A stretch of DNA of 44,395 nt from an uncultured Alistipes sp. (lineage in GTDB: Bacteria; Bacteroidota; Bacteroidia; Bacteroidales; Rikenellaceae): positions 1 to 44,395 of the forward strand of contig UQYM01000021.1 of the NCBI GenBank assembly GCA_900545315.1, read 5' to 3'. The translations under genes were made by a program, and so were the position numbers. The notes below the pieces were generated by a model that worked only from the letters and a program-made list of their open reading frames with translations, had not been told where the DNA came from and made no database searches. Position 1 is the first letter of the stretch, and each line of letters opens with the position of its first letter. Shown here piece by piece: positions 19,037 through 26,645 of the stretch.

Positions 19037-20155
19037 ATGGAAGGAAATTCTCAACAATCCCAAAAATCGATTTATTACAGCGGTTTTGCCGTTGCCTTAA
19101 TCACCGCATTGGTAGGGGCCTATGTGTTGTTTTATATCACCGACCTCAAGCCGGTCAGTCTGTTTCATACGACCAAATATCTCCTGACCAACGAGATGGG
19201 GATGAGCTTTTACGATGCTCCAAACGGAGAGGAACAGACTGTAATGTATCTCGATGACGCTCCCGATGCCCCGGCTGTCGAAATCGATGAGGTGCGCAAA
19301 GAGGGTGAACGCTGGATCTATTTTGATAAAGTCGAGGTGGAAGCTCCCGTCGATGGTTGGGCCAAAGTCGATATCGGAGATGGCGGCGCACCGCTCTATG
19401 TCGAGCAAGAGTACATCACCTCCGAGGAGACCAGCCTCTTTGAAGGTCGTAAAGCCGGAAACTCCTTCTTGGCTACCGGTGTGAAAAATCTTCCCCCTGC
19501 AGGCTGGATGTGGTTGATGGGGTTAGCGCTCTACTTTTTCCTGTTTTACCCTTGGTGGCTGGTGTTGAAAACCGACCTGACCACGCAAGAGGGCAAAAGT
19601 CAGCTGCTGCATAAAGCCTCCTATTTGGTCTATGCCGCTTTGCTCTATTTTGTCCTGCTTTTCGGACTCAAGTTTATTTGCGGGTATAACCTCAGTATGC
19701 ATTGGTTCGTCTCCGGAAACTATCTCGGTAGTTCACTCCTGGCCGTCATCAATGTTATTCTCGGGATTCTGGGGGTAGCAGGGCTGTTTTGTGTCTTGTT
19801 TCGCTTTTTTAATGATAGCCTCGATGCTTCTGACGGACCCTGGGCCGCACTGCGTAAATTGGGCTGGAAAGGGGTGTTTCTGCTGATTGCAGGGGTTTAC
19901 TTTATCTTGCTCTTCTTCGGTATTATCATTGGAATCATCGTCATTTGTGTCAGTGTCTATCTCTTCCTGACCAAACTGCTGCCTGCCATGTTGGCTTCTC
20001 ACGCCGTGCTGGGCGGAGGAAAACAATCGGTAACCCCTACCGGCCCGGAAAGCTGTGCGAATTGTGCCTATTACCAAAATACGTTGTGTACCCGCCATGC
20101 AGAGGTGATGTCGGATCCCTCCGGCACCCGTTGTCACGATTATAAACACGTGTAG
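19037..20155 (+). CDS. Membrane protein with SH3-like domain and C-terminal four-Cys tail (function unknown)
   Basis: A 372-residue protein I do not recognise by name. Order: a first membrane segment (about 14-34); an outward-facing beta-rich domain of about 110 residues resembling a bacterial SH3 domain (GMSFYDAPNGEEQTVMYLDD, then DGWAKVDIGDGGAPLYV); four or five membrane segments (about 155-180, 193-217, 230-260, 275-312); and a soluble tail with Cys340, Cys343, Cys351 and Cys366 with His354 and His367, a likely Zn or Fe-S site. Such a tail facing the cytoplasm, joined to a cell-wall-type SH3 domain, suggests sensing or scaffolding across the membrane, but that is inference. It is a single gene with a strong terminator downstream. 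Confidence 0.8.
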   Translation: MEGNSQQSQKSIYYSGFAVALITALVGAYVLFYITDLKPVSLFHTTKYLLTNEMGMSFYDAPNGEEQTVMYLDDAPDAPAVEIDEVRKEGERWIYFDKVEVEAPVDGWAKVDIGDGGAPLYVEQEYITSEETSLFEGRKAGNSFLATGVKNLPPAGWMWLMGLALYFFLFYPWWLVLKTDLTTQEGKSQLLHKASYLVYAALLYFVLLFGLKFICGYNLSMHWFVSGNYLGSSLLAVINVILGILGVAGLFCVLFRFFNDSLDASDGPWAALRKLGWKGVFLLIAGVYFILLFFGIIIGIIVICVSVYLFLTKLLPAMLASHAVLGGGKQSVTPTGPESCANCAYYQNTLCTRHAEVMSDPSGTRCHDYKHV

Positions 20156-20218
20156 TAGGACGGAGCTTTCGGAGTTGTAATAATTGTGTAAAAAATAGCA
20201 GCTTATGCTGTTGTTGTG

Positions 20219-20257
20219 TTGACCGGTATGCTTAGGGCGTACCGGTCAATTTTTTTG
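20219..20257 (+). terminator. Rho-independent terminator
   Basis: A 10-bp perfect stem (20219-20228 with 20240-20249), an 11-base loop and eight T (20250-20257). It ends the four-Cys membrane protein transcript. Confidence 0.88.
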
Positions 20258-20592
20258 GTTGGGAGACAGGAATGTGGGGAGAGTGTTTGGTGGAAAACGG
20301 TGTGTGGAGGGAGGACCCCCAATTGAATGAAATGTATTTAATTGGCGCAGGTGCTAATGATTTAATTTTAGTCCATCCAAATTGGAACGCCCAAAGTAAA
20401 TAGATACTATTGGGATACCCTGGCAGGGAATGCCAACAGACCGCTTGCGGCGATGTTTGCAGCAAGTGAAACATCGTCCAGTTTTGTTATCGGGGGCATC
20501 CTTATGGAGCAGACAGCTCTGATAATAATAGAACTTTCCGGAAATGTATCATGGCTTAGTATCGAGTAAGAGTTGGGCAATGTGTCTATGCC
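20258..20592. other. Gene-free stretch at the left edge of the secreted-protein cluster
   Basis: About 335 bases between the terminator and the end of the first minus-strand gene. Nothing with coding character or a clear signal was seen. Base composition shifts toward AT here. Confidence 0.5.
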
Positions 20593-21324
20593 TTAAAATA
20601 GCCGGGTCTTGATTCGGGTGAAAACAATGCTGTCCGGTTGATCCAATTGCAAAACATTTTTATTGACAACATGAACTGTGCGATTATTGAGGATTAAGGA
20701 GGTATCCCTCTCGAAACGCATCGTAAACTGTATGGTACGAGGAGAGGTACAGAGCCATTTTCCCCATCTGTTGGCTCGATGTCGTTGTATCGTGATTAAC
20801 TCTCCGTTAGGTCGTAAGATCAAATACATTGGATCTTGGTTTAGGGGGTCGGTGACGGAAGTCTTGTATTCATAAACACCAGCCATTTTTAGACTTTTTT
20901 TGTGTTGTCTCTGAGTAGTGGTATGATCGGTATCGTTCTTATAATTAGTGTTTTTATGGATCTGTAGTTTGTCGAACCGATTAAAATACATTATACTATC
21001 TTCTTCCAATAAAGTGTATTTATCAATAATGTCCAAGGTGTAATTAGGGTAGTTCGTAAACCGTCCTTCGAGTATATCTGTAAGTGTTATCGCTGGGGGA
21101 ATTGGAGAACATTCCAATTTAATCTGCTTTAAGTCTGTATATTCCCAATATCCGCAATATTTAATAAATTGGCAATTGGGATATAACATGGTGAATGTTT
21201 TATTGTTCTTTAAAATTAGTATTTCAGCAATATCATCGTTTAGCTCGTCTCGAAACGTCCATTTTGCGTTGTAAACGCCACTCATTTTGTTGATGTTGTG
21301 CTGCATGCTGCATGAACTGAGCAT
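20593..21324 (-). CDS. Two-repeat lipoprotein-like protein of unknown function, start region probably broken
   Basis: A 243-residue protein made of two copies of an unnamed beta-rich domain. Copy 1 starts at MSGVYNAKW, copy 2 at MAGVYEYKT. Both run through an L-x-L strand, a G-x-W turn (CGYWEYT, WGKWLCT) and end in a D-S-I strand (LLEEDSIMYF, LDQPDSIVFT). The same domain occurs in the 22294 and 27459 genes. The first usable ATG (21324) begins at MLSSCS, in the middle of a perfect lipoprotein signal: upstream in frame the codons read KQITFLAFPLLLMLSSC but no start codon precedes them before an in-frame TAA. An ATG at 21365 is out of frame by one base. The gene may be a start-frame mutant or switch by slippage in the six-A run at 21344-21349. 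Function unknown. Confidence 0.6.
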   Translation of the reverse strand: MLSSCSMQHNINKMSGVYNAKWTFRDELNDDIAEILILKNNKTFTMLYPNCQFIKYCGYWEYTDLKQIKLECSPIPPAITLTDILEGRFTNYPNYTLDIIDKYTLLEEDSIMYFNRFDKLQIHKNTNYKNDTDHTTTQRQHKKSLKMAGVYEYKTSVTDPLNQDPMYLILRPNGELITIQRHRANRWGKWLCTSPRTIQFTMRFERDTSLILNNRTVHVVNKNVLQLDQPDSIVFTRIKTRLF

Positions 21325-21450
21325 GAGTAGAAGCGGGAATGCTAAAAAAGTGATCTGTTTTGCATGGCTTTATAGTTTTGTGAAGTGGTATATGCTGTCC
21401 GAAATCTCTGTATGTTGGCCTATTGTGGTTTCTGCGTCAGGATGTTTAGG

Positions 21451-21530
21451 TCAATATTTTAAAGGAGTCTGTGCACTGCCCGTTTCGATTACGAACAACG
21501 AGACAGTACGAAAAGTAATGTTGTTTTCAT
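21451..21530 (-). pseudogene. Remnant of a secreted-protein gene (signal peptide only)
   Basis: From the ATG at 21530 the minus strand reads MKTTLLFVLS, then after a one-base shift SLFVIETGSAQTPLKY and a stop at 21451. The second part matches the signal-peptide end of the gene at 29345-29881 (LVETGSAQTP), also at DNA level over 16 bases. Nothing of the mature protein follows. It is a dead 5' fragment of a third member of that family. Confidence 0.65.
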
Positions 21531-21595
21531 AGACCTATTTTTTTAGGAATACGTTCTCTCAGAGAGATCATCTCACCGTAGCCATAGGAAGACTA

Positions 21596-22162
21596 TCAGT
21601 ACAAGAACTTTTCCCGCGATATTAACGAATCTTTAACATAGGTCAGGGTCCAATTTTCATCTTCAGACAGTATTGCCGTCATTGAGCTGGTGTTCTTAAA
21701 TTCCAGATATTCGTCGTAAATCTTAGGATAATCCTGTCGCAGCAATTCGACTAAAGCAGTAGGTGTTTTGCCTCCCATAGTTGTATCTCCGGGCAGGGAA
21801 AAGTCGTTGATGGTATTGATTTTAACTAAAACATAAATATCATTGACCTTGGCAATTAACGCTATGTCAGTATTTAACATCCAGAATCCATTAATACTTG
21901 CGAGCTTATATTGAACAGTATCTTTGTTGATGTAATTGATATTGAGCGAAAGTAATTTGCGATAACCATATATTTCTGCATGTTCGCTAAATTCTGTAAT
22001 TTGCTGGGCCAATGATGAGTTGCGAACGGTTGCAAACATATAATTTGTTGGGGTGTTTGCATCATTGCTGTGCTTTGAGTAACAACCGTAGACCATTAAG
22101 GAGAGGAGGGCCACCATGAAAATACGCCTGAAGAGGTTGGTCAAGAATCCATTCTTATTCAT
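21596..22162 (-). CDS. Putative lipoprotein, unknown function
   Basis: A 188-residue protein. After NLFRRIFMVALLSLMVYGCYS comes a likely lipid cysteine at residue 27 (lipobox VYGC, with an unusual Tyr at -2), so a membrane-anchored lipoprotein is probable. The mature part is mixed alpha/beta with no motif I recognise: a TVRNSSLAQQITEFSEHAEI helix, an IALIAKVNDIYVLVKINTIN strand pair, and a C-terminal helix-strand part. I see no clear similarity to its neighbours. It lies on the minus strand between the 22294 gene and the remnant at 21451-21530, with gaps of more than 60 bases on either side. Confidence 0.7.
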   Translation of the reverse strand: MNKNGFLTNLFRRIFMVALLSLMVYGCYSKHSNDANTPTNYMFATVRNSSLAQQITEFSEHAEIYGYRKLLSLNINYINKDTVQYKLASINGFWMLNTDIALIAKVNDIYVLVKINTINDFSLPGDTTMGGKTPTALVELLRQDYPKIYDEYLEFKNTSSMTAILSEDENWTLTYVKDSLISREKFLY

Positions 22163-22293
22163 AGCGGTGCTGTTTTTGGGTGATTTAGCTCTTGTGACGG
22201 AGGAAACGATCAGGGTGTTATAAATTTATGAAACTTCCTGATACTCTGCAAAAAATAATCGCTACCGTGTCTGTAATGACATGAATCTAAATT

Positions 22294-22737
22294 TTAATTT
22301 CGGTGGATATTTTTAGGGCCACGATCACGTTGGGGTGTTTTGTTTGGGCGAGATGGAGATAGACTCTCTGTGGTACGTATGAAAAACACACTGTCAGCAT
22401 GATGTAATTGTAGTGTGTTTTTATTGACCACTTTGATTTCGCAGTTGTCAAATGGGAAGGTCGTATGCGGTGGATTTTCGGGATTTAAAAATGTTAAATA
22501 TTCCAGCAAGATGAGATTCGGTTTTATATAACTCCATTCTCCCAGATATTCTTGCTTATCTGTTAGTGTGGCTTCCATGAGTCCAAAGTCATATAACTTA
22601 AGAGTTGCTATTTGAACTTTCCCGTTTTGATTCATGCGCGTATTTTGATATACTCCCTCAGTTTTCATCATTTTATGAGTAGTGCTGCATGAAACCAGCA
22701 ATAATAGACAGATACAATAGGTCAATCTTGTTTTCAT
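22294..22737 (-). CDS. Small lipoprotein with one copy of the cluster's repeated domain
   Basis: A 147-residue lipoprotein. Start 22737 gives the signal MKTRLTYCICLLLLVSCSTT with lipid Cys17; the frame is open 51 bases further up but that part overlaps the gene before it. The mature domain begins EGVYQNTR, passes LKLYDFG and GEWSYIKPNLILLEY, and ends VVNKNTLQLHHADSVFF. The last part matches VVNKNVLQLDQPDSIVF in copy 2 of the 20593 gene, so the two are paralogues. The C-terminal 20 residues are Pro/Arg/Lys-rich and probably unstructured. It starts 16 bases after the stop of the 22754 gene, suggesting co-transcription. Function unknown. Confidence 0.75.
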   Translation of the reverse strand: MKTRLTYCICLLLLVSCSTTHKMMKTEGVYQNTRMNQNGKVQIATLKLYDFGLMEATLTDKQEYLGEWSYIKPNLILLEYLTFLNPENPPHTTFPFDNCEIKVVNKNTLQLHHADSVFFIRTTESLSPSRPNKTPQRDRGPKNIHRN

Positions 22738-22753
22738 AATGTAAATTGGCTCT

Positions 22754-23278
22754 TTAATGTGATGTGAGTACATTCCGCGAAAATGCAACGCTATTTGATC
22801 TTTTTTGCTTGGTCGTTACAATGATATGCAAAACGATATTTGTACCCCCTGTTTCCGGGATACATTGAATGGTATCGATGTCGCACGTTTTTAGAGCAAC
22901 GAGTTGGCGAACCTCTTTACACGTTTCCACCCGTTGCCCATCAACGATATATACCAATTGCAACCGGCTTGTATCCATTTGACTCGAATCGATATAGGCT
23001 GTTACCGTTTTGTTGATCTTCAAGTATCCCGATTTTGCAGGTTTGGTATAAATGGCTACGACCAAAGGCCGTCGGTCGGTTTGGCTAAAGTTTATGGCAT
23101 ATTGCCGCGTGTAATGGCGGTCTTTCAACGTCTGGTAATAGCAGGTGTTTAGAGACTCCGGAATGAGATCTCGCAAAATGCGGTCAAAATAGATTGTTGG
23201 CTTCCGCGAATGAGGATGGGCTGGTGAAATATTCATCAGAGCCAACATCCCTAATAAAATGCAAAAGCGTAGTTTCAT
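22754..23278 (-). CDS. Secreted protein, unknown function (paralogue of the 23412 gene)
   Basis: A 174-residue secreted protein with a signal peptide ending near NISPAH. It has three beta-rich stretches and three cysteines. The middle part (KSGYLKINKTVTAYIDSSQ, then VYIVDGQRVETCKEVRQL) aligns without gaps to the broken neighbour at 23412-23870 (REGYLEVNKGLTSYIDQNQ, IYMVNDRRVATCQDVHRL), so they are tandem duplicates. The VYIVDGxxV segment resembles the strand-turn found in plug-like or TonB-related Bacteroidota secreted domains, but that is too weak for a call. It is followed after 16 bases by the 22294 lipoprotein gene. Confidence 0.72.
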   Translation of the reverse strand: MKLRFCILLGMLALMNISPAHPHSRKPTIYFDRILRDLIPESLNTCYYQTLKDRHYTRQYAINFSQTDRRPLVVAIYTKPAKSGYLKINKTVTAYIDSSQMDTSRLQLVYIVDGQRVETCKEVRQLVALKTCDIDTIQCIPETGGTNIVLHIIVTTKQKRSNSVAFSRNVLTSH

Positions 23279-23411
23279 GGTTCGATGGTTTTAGGTGTGC
23301 GGACAAGAGGGTCGAACGTAGATTGGACTTCTGATGCCGAAGGGTAGTGGTGTGATGAATATGCCTTGCCTGGAAGAAGCGTGTCATATAACAGTCTTTC
23401 CTTAAGTACTG

Positions 23412-23870
23412 CTATTGTTGCTCCTTATCGACCGTGTAGATGCGGATATACAACGAGCTGTCTGGACCCACTGTGTCGCAGCTGTATTCCGTATGGAGAA
23501 TTTCGTCAGGCTCAAGCGTTTTCAGCCGGTGTACATCTTGACAGGTTGCCACACGTCGATCATTGACCATGTAGATGGTTTGTATCTGGTTCCTGTTCAG
23601 TTGATTTTGGTCAATATAGGAGGTTAATCCTTTGTTGACCTCCAAATATCCTTCGCGAGCATCGGGGGTAACGACATACAGATTCTGCTGTATGGCAACG
23701 GTGTCGAATTTTTGGGTTAAATTTTTGTAGGGGCCTTTGTAACCTGCACAAGAATCGATGGCCCCGGGAAGAGCATAGAGGGTTGGGGGAGTATTGACAT
23801 ATTGCGATCCTTGTAATATGTCCTGAGGTAACGCTATAAATATAGCAATTTTGTACCTTTTATTATGAAT
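23412..23870 (-). pseudogene. Secreted-protein gene without a usable start codon (paralogue of the 22754 gene)
   Basis: The open frame between an in-frame TAA (23873-23871) and the stop at 23412 encodes a full-length relative of the 22754 protein: hydrophobic signal-like KRYKIAIFIALPQ, then NTPPTLYALPGAIDSC, EGYLEVNKGLTSYIDQNQ and IYMVNDRRVATCQDVHRL. The only start-like codon is a TTG at 23645, which would cut off the N-terminal half. No ATG, GTG or TTG precedes the signal region; the codon where Met is expected reads AAT. Either the start was lost, or an unusual start (ATT at 23870) is used. Called a pseudogene with moderate confidence. Confidence 0.6.
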
Positions 23871-23873
23871 TTA

Positions 23874-24240
23874 TTGTAAAAGATATTATTGAATTTGGGT
23901 GCATAAAAGTTGCTTAATAGGATGTCTGGCGGTCAGGATTTGGACAGAATATATTTGATTTAATGGAAAACAAATCAGAAAATTGTTATTCAGTTCGAGC
24001 TTTTTCATGTATCTGTAAAAATCGGAGAATTGTACCATTGTGGAGCGGAAAATCTTTATCCGGATATGAATAGTTTGAGCACTGGTATTATTTGTATAGA
24101 TCAATGGTTTCATCTGAAGCGTATTGCATTGCCCAATATGATTTGAAATTACTGTAGAATTCAGATACAGACATGTGTTGTTAAATTTTAAAGGCTGTTA
24201 TAGATTGTGTGATAAATTGTTTTATAAAACAATAGTTAAG
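23874..24240. other. AT-rich gene-free stretch
   Basis: About 370 bases, strongly AT-rich. A 75-codon minus-strand frame here has no coding character that I can see. No promoter or repeat was recognised. Confidence 0.45.
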
Positions 24241-24756
24241 TTAACCCACTCCATTTACGTTAAATCGTTCAATCGTGTTTTTGGAAAGATTGACGTCAGC
24301 ATTCCACACAGTTTCTCCTCCATCATTGACCATGAGAATTTCGGAATCAATCCCAAGCTCATCGTAGTCGCCTAACAAATAATTAATGCTAATAATCGAG
24401 TCTCCTTCTGGGGTAAGATATCCTCGATATTGGCGTTGATACTCACAAAGATGATCCCGAATGTAATTTTTGTTGATCGACTGATCGTTGATATTCCCGG
24501 TCACAATTAGTTGCTCACGTACAATGCGCTCGGCCTTGACCACATCATCATATGTAGGGGTAAACTTGCTATTGGTGTCTTCAAAGGGAAGGAGGGTGTA
24601 GTGTTTATCAAAAATATACCCTTGAAAACACTCTCCTTGGACCGGTGTGGCAACTTTAGTACGCGTATTTTGTGGTTGCGCCAGTGATGGATTTAAAACC
24701 AGCAAGACAGAACCGACTATGCAGAGTAGTGTTATAAAACGAAATGTGTTTTTCAT
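24241..24756 (-). CDS. Secreted protein, unknown function (family with the 29345 gene)
   Basis: A 171-residue secreted protein with signal peptide MKNTFRFITLLCIVGSVLLV ending NPSLAQ. The mature part has a helix (DDVVKAERIVREQLI), a YQRQYRGYL motif, and a closing VNLSKNTIERFNVNG. The gene at 29345-29881 has the same order with YVRQYMNTS and INLTKNTLEDIKFY, so they are divergent paralogues about 5 kb apart. A 5' scrap of a third member lies at 21451-21530. The function is unknown; small size and secretion suggest a periplasmic or surface role. A possible -7 element (TATTTTTG, minus strand, 24889-24882) lies upstream without a clear -33. Confidence 0.7.
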   Translation of the reverse strand: MKNTFRFITLLCIVGSVLLVLNPSLAQPQNTRTKVATPVQGECFQGYIFDKHYTLLPFEDTNSKFTPTYDDVVKAERIVREQLIVTGNINDQSINKNYIRDHLCEYQRQYRGYLTPEGDSIISINYLLGDYDELGIDSEILMVNDGGETVWNADVNLSKNTIERFNVNGVG

Positions 24757-25341
24757 ATGCGTTGCATTTGAAAATATTCACCTCAGAAATTATGGTGGTA
24801 TGGCTTTTACATGCCGGATGGTCCTCCGCAAAATACTGATGTTCGGTCTGCTCTAAATATAATAATTATTTGATTCCCAATCAAAAATACCATGATCAAT
24901 TTGATGAAACTCTATTTGTAATTGCTACACATGGTTCGACAACTATGCGTAAGCTCTTTTTTCTCGTTTAACCGGTCAGTGATCAGGGACTTGTCTTGTT
25001 GAAATAATTAGAAAAAAATGCTAATTGTTGTAGTAATACATTGATATACAGTAAATTAATAATTTATATATTTGTTTCCGTTAACATTTTGTGTGCGAAT
25101 TGGGTGTGGTAACCTACATGTTAAAATGGTGATTTTTGGGGGAAATTATGCTGAATGTTGTACACGATAGCGTTGATCTGAACCTTTATTATGGCCAGTT
25201 TGGCTATGAAATAATAGCGTTTTAGCGGGTACGGGTTATGTGATCGAAAGCATGTACGGTCAAGTATGGTGTAATTGTTCAGATCGTTCGATGATATCTT
25301 ATGATGAAAAAGGAACAAAGAGGTTAATTATAAATAAGAAT
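24757..25341. other. AT-rich divergent intergenic region
   Basis: About 585 bases between the minus-strand secreted gene and the plus-strand LPP20-like gene. It contains a possible plus-strand -7 element at 25067-25074 (TATATTTG) with a TTG 23 bases upstream, and a minus-strand TATTTTTG at 24889-24882. Nothing else was recognised. Confidence 0.45.
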
Positions 25342-25923
25342 ATGTGGTTTAGATTATTGGTTGTATTGTTGTTTATTGGAATGTTAGCACCAGTGTCCAC
25401 CATGGCGCAGCAGAGAGATCGACACGCTGTCAGTGAGACTCGAAGCCAGGTTGAACAGCAGAGTCGGCGTGAAGCAGGAACCCTGAAGCGGGCAGGTTGG
25501 AAAGTAATGCCCAACAAGATGTCTCTTGAACGGCAGGTTCGCAATGTCTGTTTTATGGAGGTGGAGGTGCTCGAGCAGTCGGGAGAAAAACGATATCTGA
25601 TAGGGTCGAGTAGTGCCAGTGACGGTAGTTATTTGCAAGCAAGAGGTAAAGCGGATTTATCAGCCAGAGAGAAGATGGTACGTCAACTGGTAGCGCTGAT
25701 TCTCGGTGAAAGTACGGACTCTAACGATTTACAAGATAGTACTCATTCCTCTGATCGTGCTGTCAATTATAAAGAGATTGGTCCGGAGTATTTGCAGCTT
25801 GCTGTCCCGGTTTTGGAGTGTTATCGGATGGGGCGAGATGGATTGTACGAGGTTATGGTTGTCATCAAAGCAGATTATGCGAGATCGTTGCAAGCTGTTA
25901 AAGCGATTTTGCAAAGGAAGTAA
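25342..25923 (+). CDS. Secreted LPP20-like protein
   Basis: A 193-residue secreted protein. The frame is open from 25240, but starting at 25342 gives a clean signal peptide MWFRLLVVLLFIGMLAPVST followed by MAQQ. The mature part has a strand ending GSSSASDGSY, a long Ala/Lys/Arg helix (LQARGKADLSAREKMVRQLV), a variable Ser/Asp-rich loop and a terminal YEVMVVIKADYARSLQAVKA. This helix-plus-strand layout resembles LPP20-type envelope proteins of Gram-negative bacteria, though I rate the match as weak. It is one of only two plus-strand genes inside a minus-strand cluster. Confidence 0.65.
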   Translation: MWFRLLVVLLFIGMLAPVSTMAQQRDRHAVSETRSQVEQQSRREAGTLKRAGWKVMPNKMSLERQVRNVCFMEVEVLEQSGEKRYLIGSSSASDGSYLQARGKADLSAREKMVRQLVALILGESTDSNDLQDSTHSSDRAVNYKEIGPEYLQLAVPVLECYRMGRDGLYEVMVVIKADYARSLQAVKAILQRK

Positions 25924-26336
25924 GTACAACCAGTCAGTGTATAAGTGGGGGGCAAATTTACGAGCGAATAGGACACGGGATGTGCAGCAACCTCGAGATG
26001 AATGTAACGATCAAACTATAAATCTCAATAAAAGGCATGATTCCGTTTGGGAAAGTCTGCATCGCATGGGGTTTGAGTGGATGTTCTGAAGAGGAGCAAA
26101 TACGGATGACATTAGGACGATCCACTATTGATTGTCATAATTTTATGGCTGTGTATGCAGCGTTTGGTCAGTTGGTTACATCATTTAAATAGGTGTGAAT
26201 AGTTCATATAGGGATGAATGGTCTTTAGCTGTCTTGTCGTAAAAGATTAAATTTGCGCCCACATATGTAATTCGATCGTAATTCAGAGTAATTGTAAAGT
26301 TGCCGGTAAGTTAAATTTTATCTATTTCTAAATTTT
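25924..26336. other. Gene-free stretch upstream of the small membrane peptide
   Basis: About 410 bases with no gene that I can support; it holds the promoter at 26224-26255. Confidence 0.5.
26224..26255 (+). promoter_or_regulatory. Promoter of the small membrane peptide gene
   Basis: TAAATTTG at 26248-26255 fits the -7 consensus. TTTA at 26224-26227, 20 bases upstream, is a near match to the -33 element. The next ATG on this strand is at 26337, leaving a leader of about 75 bases. Confidence 0.5.
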
Positions 26337-26501
26337 ATGCGTAGATTATCCAATTATATTGAGGTGAGTATGATCGTAATATTTGTGATCGCTCTATTTT
26401 TCGTAGCCTGCTGGCAGATGGAGCAACGTGCTGAGATGAATGCCAAGGAGTATATATCCTCGGACCGAGATATCGATAGCTTGATGATTAGCCAGGATTG
26501 A
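26337..26501 (+). CDS. Small single-pass membrane peptide, 54 residues
   Basis: Reads MRRLSNYIEVSMIVIFVIAL, then FFVACWQMEQRAEMNAKEYI and a short acidic tail ending SLMISQD. One membrane segment (about residues 11-26) with positive residues before it and a charged helical tail after it looks like a real small membrane protein rather than chance. A promoter lies 82 bases upstream. No similar sequence is known to me, and the gene is isolated between convergent and divergent neighbours. Confidence 0.45.
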   Translation: MRRLSNYIEVSMIVIFVIALFFVACWQMEQRAEMNAKEYISSDRDIDSLMISQD

Positions 26502-26645
26502 CGATCGAGAAAAGGGTGGAGGCGCTGTCTTGTGATACGCCTACACCGTGTCTTGAGCAGGGTTTGAGCAGGTATGAGCGGGGAGGGCTGCGACGCTATA
26601 GCCTCACATTGCAACGAATCTGAAATTGCTTAGGCCCTGTATTGT

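Noticed and set aside
23886..24113. A 75-codon minus-strand frame in the AT-rich gap
   Set aside because: No signal peptide, no similarity to cluster members and no promoter; probably chance.
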